Shown piece after piece: positions 1 through 10,308 of a stretch of DNA of 64,000 nucleotides. Location: assembly GCF_016545825.1 (NCBI RefSeq), contig NC_052620.1:6324001-6388000 (forward strand), written 5' to 3'. Below the pieces are notes generated by a model. It had not been told where the DNA came from. It searched no databases and saw nothing but the letters and a program-made list of their open reading frames with translations. Origin of the DNA: Eucalyptus grandis. Taxonomy: Eukaryota; Streptophyta; Magnoliopsida; Myrtales; Myrtaceae. The position numbers were made by a program, and so were the translations under genes. The first letter of the stretch is position 1, and the number at the start of each line of letters is the position of its first letter.

Positions 1-499
1 GGAAATCGGATGGATTTGTTCAAATCCAAGGATAAGGAAAAAGTGTATTTCAGCTGTTGAAAAGAGGGGTGATAAACCCTAGAAGTGTCGATTTTGACTT
101 CCTGGACACTATCAACATGAACTTAAGAGAAAAGTTGAATTTGTTTCAACTTGAGAATTTTTGCTCTGATTCTACTGACGGGTATGCTCATCTGACCGCT
201 TATTTCTATTCAAATCTTAGCTTTCGGATGCGAATAGAATTTCATTCAAAGTGTACGAGACCAAGTCTACGTGGTAGATGTGAATATATTGGCAGACATA
301 GTTGGAGTTGAACGAGGACGTTATCTACCAATCAAAGTCTCACCTACTCGTACTACTCGGAACTTGTCAAAGATAGGAACGCAGAGAAGAAAGTTACCTA
401 TTCCAAGATGAATGCCATCAACATTGTGCTTCATAAGATTGTAATCAACTGTCTCGGCACCGAAGTCTACGTCAAAGACTTCGTGTCTCTTTCGAAGCA

Positions 500-1620
500 A
501 AGTTGATGTACGCGATCAACTCAGACGAAAGTTCTCTCTCCCGCACACTATTCTCTTCCATATGTATAGAGCAATGTCGAAAGACAAAGGACAATTGCCT
601 TATCTTGGTCCGGTGACCAAGATCTTCGACACATGAATATTGAACCGCCACAAACACTTTGTGTTCAACCGTGTGATAAGATGGTGGTAGGTTTGAAGAT
701 GTTAACGAAGATGCGTCTGCAAGAACTTTCCAAGGCAATGGAAAAATTCAGAATGAAATCTCGAGTTCCGCCGCTTCAAAGAGAAAAGGAAAGGAGGCCA
801 TTGGTGCCCCATCGAAAAAGAAGAAAAGAACTCTCATCCTGGAGGATGAAGATGAAGAGGATGAAGATCCTACCATCCATGCACTGACAAGAACCAGACG
901 TTCTATGTCTCAGCCGACAGATCTTCAGAAGAAACAGAGAGAAGAAGAAGAGCAAACCAAGAGCAGAGAAGAAGAAGAGCAGAGAGAGAAGGAGAAAGAA
1001 GCTGAAGAAGAGAAAGAAAAGTCTCCGCTGAATCTGAGAGAAGGGAAATCAAGAGCATGATCATCACTCTTCCCCTTTGGATGTCCTAGAGATAGGGGAG
1101 TTGGCGAGCAAGAAAGGTCTACACCTCATGCAGCCGATAGTGAAGGTCCAAGACAATCTCCAACAGACGAGAAGAATTTCAGGCTTCTCAATTGCTCGAA
1201 GAAGGTGATACGTCGACACCAAATCTGCAAGACTATACAGAAGCGCCATCGTCTCCATTTACTCCATCTGAGAAAGCTCATTCCAGTACATAGACGGACA
1301 ATTCTGCAGATTTTCATCGCATCATGGATATTCTTCTGGAAATGTGTGGTCAGATATATGCTCTGGATTGTGAAATTCAAGCCATGAAGAATGCTGGACA
1401 AGCATCTTTAGTCACCCTAGAGGACAAGATGAAAGACCTCGCTCTACAACTTCAAGCCAATGCCAAAGGAGAGGAGGTAGCTCATCTAAGAGAGGCCTTG
1501 AAGAGGCTAGAAGGCGTAGTCCAGTCAATGGGAGATTTCCAGATCGTACGCATTCCCAAGCGAGACATGACTCCTTTCTCACCCTTTTTAATGATGACAA
1601 AAAGGGGAGAACCAATTTGA
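500..1620 (+). pseudogene. Decayed retrotransposon ORF with charged coiled-coil C-terminus
   Basis: Plus-strand frames broken by stops and frameshifts. Near 560-640 a stretch reads like MYRAMSKDKGQLPYLGP, which loosely recalls retroelement-associated plant proteins. About 770-1050 encodes a Lys/Arg block followed by long Glu/Lys repeats (EEEEQ, EKEKEAEEEKEK). At 1324-1620 an open stretch gives a 98-residue helix-rich piece with heptad-like Leu/Ala spacing (residues about 20-70), ending about 300 bp before the polypurine tract. Position just upstream of the PPT and coiled-coil character fit the extra downstream ORF of some Copia elements, or an antisense/accessory retroelement ORF. I cannot name a family with confidence. 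No intact product is possible. Confidence 0.5.
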
Positions 1621-1935
1621 ACCAAAACAATTCTAAAAACTTTGACTTTTGTGGTTGGTTATGTTTATTTTTGAGTATGACTTGAGAACTTGAACTTGGG
1701 TGTGATTTTAAATTTGACTGAATTGGCTGTGGATTTTGATGCTTGATTGGTTACATTTATATCAAGTTTTGTTATATGGTATTACTCATGAAAGACTAAC
1801 CAATTTTCTGTGGATGCGAGTCTCGATTGTTTTATTAATCTTTATGAGTTAGCCATATTGTTTGAGAAATGTTTTTGCAGGTCAAAGTTGTTCAAATCTA
1901 CAAGAAAGTTTTGTCACCATCAAAAAGGGGGAGAT

Positions 1936-2842
1936 TGTTGGAGAAATCTTTCCGTAATATTTTGAAGCCGACAAAATATTTCTATCGCCTAGTACGGATA
2001 TCGACAGTTTAAAGTCTCAAGACTTTGTAAACTCAAGACTCAAGACTCAAGACTCAAGACTCATGACTATTCTCACCGACGTCTTTCTAATCCAAAGGAC
2101 GAAGGAAATCCAAAGCCGAAGTATATGGTTGAGGATTCGATCCTATCCTCTCGGAAAAGATCCCTTGGTTGGATAATCATTTCGGATTCTTTGATTCTTA
2201 TCTAAGATCAATTGAAGATCAAATGATCAACGAAACATTCTTGGAATGTTCTATTCTTGAAACCAAGATCCCGATTGTATGGGCAAACATGATTGATGGG
2301 CTATCATCGATTCCTTAAATAGCTCGATGATCTTCTTAATTAATTCCGTCCAATGGGTAGATTGGAGGAATTCCTTTGGTAAGTGCCAACGGCTATGATG
2401 GCATAAAGGAGTATAAAAGGAAGACGCTCTAGTTGTTTTAAGTGTGTGATTGATAGGAAAATTCCGAATCGAAGAACCTTGATTGTTAGTCGATACAGTT
2501 CGAGCGAAATTGTATACACAGAGAGTGTTTATACTTGGTGATACCTTGAGCGAGTGTAGTAGATCATCTACATCGAGAAATCAAGGAAGATCAACACTGT
2601 AACATCTCTTTGTTCATAGTGGAATCCAGCCAATCGGTGTCGGTGCGTAAGAGTGGATGTAGGCTTGAATCAAGCCGAATCACTATAAACCGCGTGTTCA
2701 ATTCTCTCTTTCCTTTACTCAGTCTTACGATTGATTTTTTTAATTATTGCAAATCCTTCATCTATCTAAGTATTGTGCAATCTTCAAGAAAACTTTTATA
2801 AACCTATTCACCCCCTCTAGGTACTTGTACTAGCAATATCAA
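1936..2842 (+). repeat. 3' LTR of the first retrotransposon
   Basis: The LTR begins TGTTGGAGAAATC directly after the polypurine tract and runs about 900 bp. It holds a TATA-like AGTATAAAAGG (about 2411-2421) and, near its 5' end, a small tandem run of a 7-bp CTCAAGA unit (about 2030-2064). The end is uncertain: CA dinucleotides at 2834-2835 and 2841-2842 both fit. A diverged relative in reverse orientation lies at 21986-23719; both share a GTGGATGTAGGCTTGA block and a GGAGTATAAAAGGAA block. Confidence 0.75.
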
Positions 2843-2847
2843 TATCG

Positions 2848-5690
2848 GGTGTAGGTACACCGCTAAAGGTGGAGTACTGAAGATCTCTCAAGGTGTCATG
2901 ACAATGATGAATGGGAAGAAAGTGAATACTCTCTATCATCTACTGGGAGAGACTGTGACCAGAACCACTGCAATTTCATCAGGTGAGTCAGACTCTAACT
3001 TGACTCAATTATGGCATATGCGTTTAGGACACATGAGCGAGGCAGGTATAACGATGCTAAGTGAAAAGGGGTTGTTAAAGGGTCAAAAGATAAGGAAGTT
3101 GGACTTATGTGAGCATTGCATCTTTGGAAAGTAGCACCAAGTTAAGTATACTACAGTTATTCATTTGACCAAGCGACCAGTTGAATATATTCATTCATAT
3201 GTCTGGGGCCTGTCTTTAGTTCCTTCGAAAAGAGGTGCTCGATATATGCTGACATTTATCAATGACTATTCGAGGAAGGTATGGGTATACTTTCTAAAGC
3301 ACAAATATGATGTGTTTGATCGGTTCAATAAATTTAAGGCATTGATTGAGAAGCATCAGATAAACAAATCAAGTGCCTGAGAACCGATAATGGCATGGAG
3401 TTATGTGGTAAAGATTTTACTAAGTTCTATGAGAAAGAATGTATTGTGAGACACCGCACAGAACCTGGGACACCATAGCGAAATGGCGTGGTAGAACGGA
3501 AGAACAGAACTCTGCTTGAGCGAGCTCAATGCATGCTTTCGCATGCAAGACTTGGCAAGGAATTTTGGGCCGAAGCGATGAACATGGCATGTTGCCTGGT
3601 TAATCGATGTCAATCATCTACTATCGAGTGGAAGACTTCTAAGGAAGTATGGCTGGGGAAACCTGTTGATTATTCCGAATTACGTATATTCGGATGTCCT
3701 GCGTATGCTCATGTGAGTGATGGTAAGCTTGAACCGATGACGAAGAAGTGCATATTTCTGGGTTATGCACATGGGGTGAAAGGCTACCAGCTGTGATGCA
3801 CCGATCCTAGATCACCTGGTTTTCTAATCAGCAGAGATGTGATCTTCGACAAGACTGCAATGCTTCAACAGAGGAGTTCTAAGACACAACCAACAAAGAA
3901 GATAGATCGTGGTGTCATTAGTGAGGTGGAGCTTCAGATGGAGACTCCAAAGACCTCGAAGATAACAGAAGTTGAGACTATAGATGAGACCACAGTTCCT
4001 AAAGTTTGTGATAGTGAACAACCAGTAAAGCCGCAACACACTATAGCCGCAAATAGACAAAGAATACAAATTAAATCACCGATACATTATGGTTATATAG
4101 ATATTGCTTATGCATTGATTGTAGGTGATGAGGTGGAGACAGATGATCCTTCGTCTTACTCTGAGGCGATGGCTAATTCGGAGTCGCCGTAGTGACTAGG
4201 GGCTATGAGTGAAGAGATGGAATCACTCCATCGAAATCAGACATGAGAGCTGGTCAAAGTACCGAAAAGCCAAAAGATTGTCAGAAGTAAATGGGTCTTT
4301 AAACGAAAAAGAGGGCATTTCCGGTGTCGAGGCAACAAGATATAAGGCGAGACTTGTGGTGAAGAGATATACACAGTGTGAGGGCATTGACTACAATAAG
4401 GTGTTCTCTCATGTGGTAAGACATACTTCTATTCGTGTTTTACCTGCCTTAGTTGCTTCGCAGGATCTCGAGTTAAAGTAGTTAGATGTGAAAACTGCAT
4501 TTCTTCACAGTGAGTTAGAGGAGCAGATTTACATGAGGCAACCGGAGGGATTTGCTATTCCATGTAAGGAAGATCATGTTTACTTGTTGAAGAAATATTT
4601 GTATGGACTAAAACAGTCTCCTAGGCAATGGTATAAACACTTTGATGCTTTCATAGCTAGTCAAGACTATTCGAAAAGTTAGATGGATAGCGGCATTTAC
4701 TTTAGGAGATTGGAGAATGGTTATTTGATTTATCTACTTTTATATGTTGATGATATGCTAATAGCAACTAAGAATATGTCTGATAGTATTGTGCTGAAGA
4801 GGTGGTTAAATGTTGAATTTGAGATGAAAGATTTAGGTGCTACAAAGAAAATATTGGGTATAGAGATTTTGCGTGATAGAACTGCAGGAGTTTTACGTCT
4901 ATCTTAGAAGAAATATATTAAGAAGACCGTGGCACGTTTTAATAAGTAGTCGGCAAAATCTATAAGTACACCTTTAGCGAAGTACTTTAAATTTTTAGAT
5001 AAATTATCACCACAGACTAAGGAGGAGGAGGAGGAGGAGGAGGAGGAGCATATGTCCCATGTTCCTTATTTTAGTGCCGTGGGTAATATTATGTATGCTA
5101 TGGTGTGCACTAGGCTTGATATTTCACAAGCTGTGGGCGTGGTTAGTTGTTATATGAAGTGTCCTAGTAAAACTCATTGGGAAGCTGTGAAGTAGATCAT
5201 CAGGTATTTGAAGGGGACAACAGACGTGGGTATAGTGTATCGGAGGGACAACAATGGTAGTGAAACCACTGGTTTTGTGGATTCGGATCATGCTAGTGAC
5301 TTAGATGATCGCAGATCTTTAGTAGGGTATGTATTTACGCTAGCGGGTGGTGCAGTTAATTGGAAATCATCCTTATAGGATCACATTGCCATGTCTTCGA
5401 CTGAGGCATAGTACATAACTAACCTTTGTAGCGAAAAAGGCGATATGGTTATGAAGTTTGATCTCGGACTTTGGGTTAGAACAAAAAAAGTGTTGATATA
5501 CACTGTGATAACCAATGCGTGATATGTTTGGCGTATAATTCAGTTTATCACGAGCGAACGAAGCATATCAACATCAGGTATCACTCCATCCGAGATGTAT
5601 TAGCTAAAGGTAATATTATTGTCAAAAAAGATTGCTTCAGCAAATGACCCGGTAGACATGATAACCAAGTCTGTTCTTTTGGCAAAATGC
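2848..5690 (+). pseudogene. Copia pol polyprotein remnant
   Basis: Pieces in order: GAG-pre-integrase with WHMRLGHMSEAG and a CEHC knuckle (about 2848-3134); integrase (3150-3800) with the FINDYSRKVWVYF, RTDNGME and VVERKNRT segments; a linker with a GYxL block; reverse transcriptase (4300-4910) with LDVKTAFLH and the YVDDM active-site box (about 4742-4756); RNase H region (5050-5600) with FVDSDHASD and MSSTEA. The integrase segment equivalent to H-[ST]-D-[VL]-W reads HSYVWG, so the first catalytic Asp is replaced by Tyr. In-frame stops are at 3132, 3476, 3794, 4479, 4905, 4947, 5193 and 5376, among others, and there is a frameshift near 3369. A GGA run adds about nine Glu codons before the YMS-type block. 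Confidence 0.88.
5021..5048 (+). repeat. (GGA)n trinucleotide run
   Basis: About nine perfect GGA copies inside the Copia pol remnant, coding for Glu in the old frame. Copia proteins normally have only one or a few acidic residues here, so this looks like a later microsatellite expansion. Confidence 0.85.
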
Positions 5691-5827
5691 AAGCTCTGCT
5701 TGAGCTCTATTAGCGTCTGTGAAGAGTGAGCACCCGTTGGGATGTTAAGAGAGTAGCATGGATGATGAGTACTATAACTTGATTAGCACTATAACTTGAC
5801 TTCAAACATCAAGCCAATGTGGAGAAT

Positions 5828-6600
5828 TGTTAAATTAATGTTTCGAGTTTGAATTCGGATAACGATTTGTTAAACTGAATTTGTTGATAAAGATTTCCCA
5901 AGTAACAGAAAAGCTTTGCTGGACTCTTGAAGATTTACAAATGAAGAAATAATAGAATAAAGAAAAAAAAAAAGTGAAGCAAAGTTTCTTCTTTTATTTA
6001 CGAAGCCTGCAGAAGCAAAAGATGATTTCCTCATGGTTTCCAAAAGTCAAGACTTTGACTTTTGGACACTCACAATATCAACTCTACGAAAGAAGCCTCT
6101 GTAGCGTCTCTCTCCCACGTGCCTAAAGTCAAAGTTTTGACCTTTTGGGCGCACATATAAAATAGATTATGCACGTCTTCTTTCCTTCGATGAGTGCTGC
6201 TGAAACCCTACGTGGAGCCGCTGCTGCACAACGTCAAGTGAAGCCACCCACGCAATCAAGAAAAGGAGTTCTTGTTTTCGGCGTTTTGTTTTGAGCTTGA
6301 ACGCGATGTAATTTTGTACTATAAGTTTATATCCAAGTGAGTTATTTATTTATAAACACCTTGGGTTTGGAGTTAAATCTAGGTATGAGAAACACCCGAG
6401 CGTGTAAGTGATTGTAAACTCCGATTCTCCGATTATAGTGAATTATTTACTGCTTACTCATCCCGTGGGCATAGGTACCGATGCTCGGATCGAACCACGT
6501 AAATTTTTGGTGTTATTATTATCTCTCGTTTATTTTTCTAATAATTTCGCGTTGACGTAAATTGTAAGATCCTATCGTTTCCGCGTATTATATTCCAATA
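5828..6600 (+). repeat. 3' LTR of the Copia element
   Basis: The LTR starts TGTTAAATTAATG after the GTGGAGAAT polypurine tract and ends TATTCCAATA, a one-base variant of the usual CCAACA end. It carries a TATA-like ACATATAAAATAG near 6153 and the typical block CGAACCACGTAAAT (about 6493-6506) followed by TTCGCGTTGACGTAAATTG. Length about 773 bp. Confidence 0.8.
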
Positions 6601-6794
6601 GGAAGAACCATTGTGGTGCTGAGATGGAAACATGGTGCTCTAATGCTATTTAGCTACAAGAATTAAGTAATGCCTGCAGCACATTCTTTCGCCATTCCGA
6701 TGTTACCCATCTTTGAAAGAAGAATGTTTGCTTAGCAGAATGTACTCGGTACCCCATTTTTGGGAAGGAAAACTCTCTCTTGATCAAACAGTAG

Positions 6795-7083
6795 CAGTTC
6801 TGCTGGAAAACCTCCGCAGTGGTTATAGTTTCCGCTCTACGCCGCACCAATTCCAGAGGAGTATTGTCCGGCGATGATCAGAAACAACAGTTCGATCTGA
6901 GTGAAGGCTATTGCAGTTCAGCGTTGTCGCTTTGTCGGTCCAGCTCTTTGGATTCTGTCGGCGTTGGATGGAAGAGAGGAAGGGGAGGTTCGACCTCATC
7001 GTCCGAGTTCTTGGTATCTCAGGATTTGGAAGTTCTCGGCAACCTTGCCCAAGCGGGCTCACCGCCATCTTCAGGTGCCGGTG
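6795..7083 (+). pseudogene. Probable 5' exon remnant of the ERF gene
   Basis: An open stretch (TAG at 6792 to donor) encodes a segment containing SAVVIVSALRR, resembling the conserved N-terminal SAMVSALTHVV motif of group X ERFs (ABR1/ERF110 type), and further on GWKRGRGG, resembling a GQKRGREE-type block in the same proteins. It ends at a consensus donor, GGTG|GTAAGC at 7083/7084. There is no in-frame ATG. Joining to the acceptor TTTTGCCTTGCAG at 7438 puts downstream sequence in a frame different from the AP2 domain and soon meets a stop. I read this as a decayed first exon, possibly damaged when the Copia element landed about 200 bp upstream. Similarity is judged by eye only. Confidence 0.45.
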
Positions 7084-7302
7084 GTAAGCTCGTTAGTGGG
7101 ATCCCAAGTTGGCTCCCCTATGCTTTTTAGATCAGAACATAATCTGTCAACTTCACTAGCTCTCTATGCAAAAAATTGGTGAAGAACTGTCCCCTAGTTT
7201 TCATTCTAAAAGAGTGGTTGGAGTGATCTTAGGTTAAAAAAAATGAGTTTTTTAAGTTATGCTGCCCCCCCACGCATTCTCCACGATCGTTCCTAAGCTC
7301 TC

Positions 7303-7312
7303 TATTTATAAA
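7303..7312 (+). promoter_or_regulatory. TATA-like box upstream of the ERF ORF
   Basis: TATTTATAAAGG lies about 260 bp before the ATG at 7568. If the 6795-7083 remnant is really exon 1, this lies in an intron and would only matter for a shortened transcript. A short upstream ORF (ATG 7466, stop 7526) is in the same frame as the AP2 ORF. Confidence 0.35.
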
Positions 7313-7567
7313 GGAATACCACCTTTCTTGAGCAGCCGATCTGGACTTTCCCTTCCATCAGCCCACCAATCAGCCCACCAATTCTGACTTCTTCAAGACC
7401 TTCTCCAGCCGACTTTTCTGACTTTTTTTGCCTTGCAGCTGTAGACTTTGCTACAAATCTTCAAAATGGTACAACAGTCCTGCAGATATAAAAGATCCAC
7501 CCAAGATCACCAAGACAGATGTTTCTAGGATAACATTCTGGAATTGTCGAGCGAAACCGGTAGTTCC

Positions 7568-8092
7568 ATGCCAAGCGACACATCCAATCTTGATCTTCTT
7601 CTTTCGGTTGGGGAAGTTCGTGCAGGCCCAGCAACTGTTCAGACAGCTGTTCAGACAGCAAAAGCAGATCAGCCAACACATCGTGCTCCTCCCGTATACG
7701 AATACAGGATCCCAGCAACGACCATGTTGAGATTGGACCCAAATCCAAGGAGAAAATACAGAGGAGTGAGGCAGAGGCCGTGGGGGAAGTGGGCAGCCGA
7801 GATACGAGACCCGGCAAAGTCCTCGAGGGTGTGGTTAGGCACGTTCGACACGGCCGAGGCGGCGGCTCGGGCTTACGATGAAGCCGCCCTCCAGATCAGG
7901 CGCAACAAGGCCAAGCTCAACTTCCCTGAGAACGTCCGGCTCCCGCCGCTGCCGCCTCCTGCAGCCTCAGAGGCTGATCCTGCGGCGACCCGCCTTGCCG
8001 TTTCCTGCGAGTCGCCAGCTCCCAGCAATTCCAACGCTAGCAACTGCGAAGGGCAGACTCCTGTGCTGCGGTTGCTTGAAAAAGAACTTTAA
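7568..8092 (+). CDS. AP2/ERF transcription factor, group X (ABR1/ERF110-like), possibly degenerate
   Basis: From ATG 7568 the ORF encodes 174 aa with one complete AP2/ERF domain (about residues 61-118): [19 protein letters not shown], then [20 protein letters not shown] and [10 protein letters not shown]. The Ala and Asp that separate ERF from DREB proteins ([15 protein letters not shown]) are present, so it should bind GCC-box DNA in the nucleus. A PPVYEY block before the domain and the domain itself match ABR1/ERF110-type group X proteins. Oddities: the usual LRFRGNKAKLNF reads [12 protein letters not shown]; the ORF stops soon after the domain; upstream and downstream sequences recall the missing ends of the same protein in other frames. 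The upstream in-frame TAG at 7526 limits the start. Either a shortened functional ERF or a recent pseudogene; the DNA-binding call is secure. Confidence 0.78.
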   Translation: MPSDTSNLDLLLSVGEVRAGPATVQTAVQTAKADQPTHRAPPVYEYRIPATTMLRLDPNPRRKYRGVRQRPWGKWAAEIRDPAKSSRVWLGTFDTAEAAARAYDEAALQIRRNKAKLNFPENVRLPPLPPPAASEADPAATRLAVSCESPAPSNSNASNCEGQTPVLRLLEKEL

Positions 8093-8400
8093 TTAGTATC
8101 ACAGTGATGTTCTTCTTCTTCGAGAACGAGCGCAGAGGCGACCCATGAGTCCCTAGGAGCAGATGGCGTGGTCCAGCTCGTTGTTGCGGATGCAGTTTCA
8201 GTCATCTTTCTCGCCCTACGTCGTCATCGAGTTCAGCGCTCGCAGAAGCTCCAAGCTCTGCTCTTTTCATGTCTTCTCGACCGCTCGTGAATTTGAGGTC
8301 GCAAGAGGGCCAGATAGGTGGTGGAGCAGCCGAGCTTTCTCTGTCTCCATGGACGGTTTCTAGCCATTACAGTTTCTGCATAGGATGTTTCGTCTTTCTT
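8093..8400 (+). pseudogene. Frame-shifted C-terminal remnant of the ERF gene
   Basis: After the TAA at 8090-8092 another frame (open from about 8145 to 8408) reads a Ser-rich segment TSSSSSALAEAP followed later by ELSLSPWTVSSHY. Group X ERFs commonly end in a Ser-rich tail and an S-P-W-T-x-SSHY-like motif, so this looks like the original C-terminus. The sequence just after the stop (about 8080-8110) also resembles a damaged RDYWEYSQLLQ motif. Together they suggest a nonsense or indel change at about 8090-8145. An unannotated intron is the alternative. Confidence 0.45.
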
Positions 8401-9127
8401 TTATCTTAATTGCAGTTGTATTTAGTTCCATTTTATTGTTGTAGTTTGATTAGCACAGACATGTTGACAAAATTGAAGAGAATGATAGAAGCAGAGAGAC
8501 TTTCATTTGTGAGGATTTGGCAACAAGAGGTTAGGAAAGTCACAGATTGAAGAACACAACCACAGAATATTGCAAAGCAAATTTATGGATTATTATAATT
8601 TATCATGGAATGACAATATCCGGGAATATTGAAATTGGAATTTTTTCTTTTTTTAGTTCTTTATAATTGCATTAAAAATGTTATCCCTTATTATATATCC
8701 AGCCAAATCTCAATAAGAAAATTCATAGATTATGTATAGAACACATCTCCACTTTTCAAGTGTCAAAAAAGGGAATCAAGCTTTACTTGAGGAATAAAAT
8801 AACTCACTCTTAACTTTTACATCCCTGTGAATTGATAAATATGCTCGAAATCATTGATTCAAAACACTAATTTTTAGCTCTTTTAACTCGGTTCACTAAC
8901 CTAGTACCTTCAAATTAGAGCTCCTAATTTCCTTTCTATTTTCTTGTCGAAACAGACAAGTTCAAGTGGAGAAACACAAGATGTTTTGCACCAGCCGTCT
9001 TAAGCCCATCTTGCATCCATCCCTATCCCCAGTGCGATCCGAGTTCACGGTGTTTACGGTTCGGCCGGGTAAGCCCGGTTCGGGTCTCGATCGGGTCGGC
9101 CCTCATGGCCGGACCACTGAAGGCTAT
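8401..9127. other. Intergenic, no gene seen
   Basis: AT-rich sequence to about 8990, then a short GC-rich patch (9055-9115) rich in CGGGTCGG and GGCCGG words before the snoRNA promoter. No coding or RNA feature recognised. Confidence 0.6.
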
Positions 9128-9296
9128 TGGGCCCATATTTTTTTGGGCCCGCAACAATGCAAAGTCAGCCCAATAAGGCCCCCAAGAAAACAAACCAAGA
9201 AACGCCTCGACGCTCCTCTAATTTCAGAGCATAAGCCCTCCCTTCCAAGAAGGGGAAGAGAAAAACCCTAGCGAGCTCTTCTTCCTCTACATATAG
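9128..9296 (+). promoter_or_regulatory. Site II / telo-box / TATA promoter of the U14 cluster
   Basis: Seen: TGGGCC at 9128 and again at 9144, the reverse TGGGCT (AGCCCA) at 9167, the telo-box AAACCCTA at 9263-9270, and a TATA-like ACATATAG at about 9289-9296. Site II elements with a telo-box are the known promoter signature of plant ribosome-biogenesis genes, including polycistronic snoRNA genes. A start site would fall near 9320-9330, about 400 bp before the first U14 copy. The elements and array sit in the same orientation, which supports one pol II precursor for all copies. Confidence 0.75.
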
Positions 9297-9730
9297 CCCC
9301 ATCCATCCTCTGCTCCGCCGACTCATTCAGCAGCTCACCGAGCTTCCCCTGTTTTCCTCTCTCCCTCTCTCTCTAGAATCTGCAATTTCAGAGCGCGGCC
9401 GCTGTTTTGTTGTCCTGCTTGATGTCTCTGTTCTTGATGAATTGGTCTTCGTTGTGTTTGCTTGCTTGTCCAATGCCGTGCTTTCGGCGTGTGTTTTGGT
9501 GGGAATTTGGGGTTTTGAGCGCGTCTGGTGTGATTTCAAACGAGGGTTTTCTTGATGGTTTTGGGACCGGCACGTCTGCCCCCTCAAGCATCGATCTTGA
9601 TTGTTTTTGAGGGATCAACATGTCCCTAGACATTGGTGTTTCGTGTGTGTATGTGTGTGTGGATTTGATTTGGGGATTAGGGTCTCGTTCATTTAAAACT
9701 TGGAATGCGATGTGGCTTTTCTCGGGTCGG

Positions 9731-9850
9731 GGACGATACATCTGAAGGCTTGTTTCTTGGAAAACATTCGCAGTGGCCGCCTAAGAGCTTTCGCCTTCGC
9801 CGGGCTTGAGAGCTAATGCTGCTATAATCCTTCCTTGGATGTCTGAGACC
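9731..9850 (+). ncRNA. SNORD14: U14 C/D-box snoRNA, copy 1 (degenerate box C)
   Basis: Contains both U14 rRNA-pairing elements: CATTCGCAGT (domain A, pairs with 18S ACTGCGAATG) and CCTTCCTTGGATGT (domain B, pairs with 18S ACATCCAAGGAAGG) directly before box D CTGA (9843-9846). The 5' end differs from the other copies: where they have CGATGATGACAATTCG this has CGATACATCTG, so box C (RTGATGA) is lost through a short deletion. This copy may not form a stable snoRNP. Confidence 0.8.
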
Positions 9851-10017
9851 TTGCCATCTTGTACTTGCTATGTTTCATAACGTAGATTGCTATTGCTTCG
9901 GATTAGGATTTGCTCAGTCTTGTGATGTGCATACAATTATACATTGGATTTTGACATGTCAATATGATTTCGCCGAAAATTTGTTGTTGATAGCGATTCT
10001 TTTTGTTGATGATGTTC

Positions 10018-10142
10018 ATCGATGATGACAATTCGAAGGCTTGTTTCTCAAAGAACATTCGCAGTGGCCGCCTAAGAGCTTTCGCCTTCGCCAGGCTTGA
10101 GAGCTGATGCTGCTATATTCCTTCCTTGGATGTCTGAGACCT
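10018..10142 (+). ncRNA. SNORD14: U14 C/D-box snoRNA, copy 2
   Basis: Box C ATGATGA at 10022-10028 and box D CTGA at 10134-10137 bracket domain A (CATTCGCAGT) and domain B (CCTTCCTTGGATGT). In U14 domain A is needed for 18S pre-rRNA processing and domain B guides 2'-O-methylation of an 18S cytidine; the fifth base before box D is G and pairs with C in ACATC, as the guide rule requires. The RNA acts in the nucleolus as a C/D snoRNP. A second C-like TGATGAT lies 14 bp upstream, so the 5' end is uncertain. Confidence 0.92.
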
Positions 10143-10308
10143 TGCCATCCTGTACTTGCTATGTTTCATAACGCAGATTGCTATTGCTTCAGATTAGGAT
10201 TTGCTCAGTCTTGTGATGTGCATACAATTATACATTGGTTATTGACATGTCATTATGATTTTGCTGAAAATTTGTTGTTGATAGCGATTCCTTTTGTTGA
10301 TGATGTTC

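Larger units (their letters stand above)
1..2842 (+). mobile_element. 3' part of an LTR retrotransposon (internal region, PPT, 3' LTR)
   Basis: The window opens inside an LTR retrotransposon read on the plus strand. Seen: broken frames with a Lys/Glu-rich and coiled-coil product (about 500-1620), a ~300-bp non-coding tail, a polypurine tract CAAAAAGGGGGAGAT (1921-1935), then an LTR starting TGTTGGAG at 1936. The LTR ends near 2835-2842 after a CCCCCTCTAGG block, which is common close to the end of plant Copia LTRs. The next base onward is coding sequence of a different Copia element, so this element appears inserted into it. The 5' LTR and pol lie left of the window. A Sirevirus-like Copia with an extra ORF after pol is possible (inference). 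Confidence 0.75.
2843..6600 (+). mobile_element. Ty1/Copia retrotransposon, 5'-truncated
   Basis: Domain order GAG-pre-integrase, integrase, reverse transcriptase, RNase H, then 3' LTR identifies Ty1/Copia. The element is cut at its left side by the LTR of the preceding element; its 5' LTR, gag and protease are not in the window. A weak polypurine tract (AATGTGGAGAAT) precedes the 3' LTR at 5828. Many stop codons show it is inactive. It ends at about 6600, roughly 200 bp before the first trace of the ERF locus. Confidence 0.88.
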
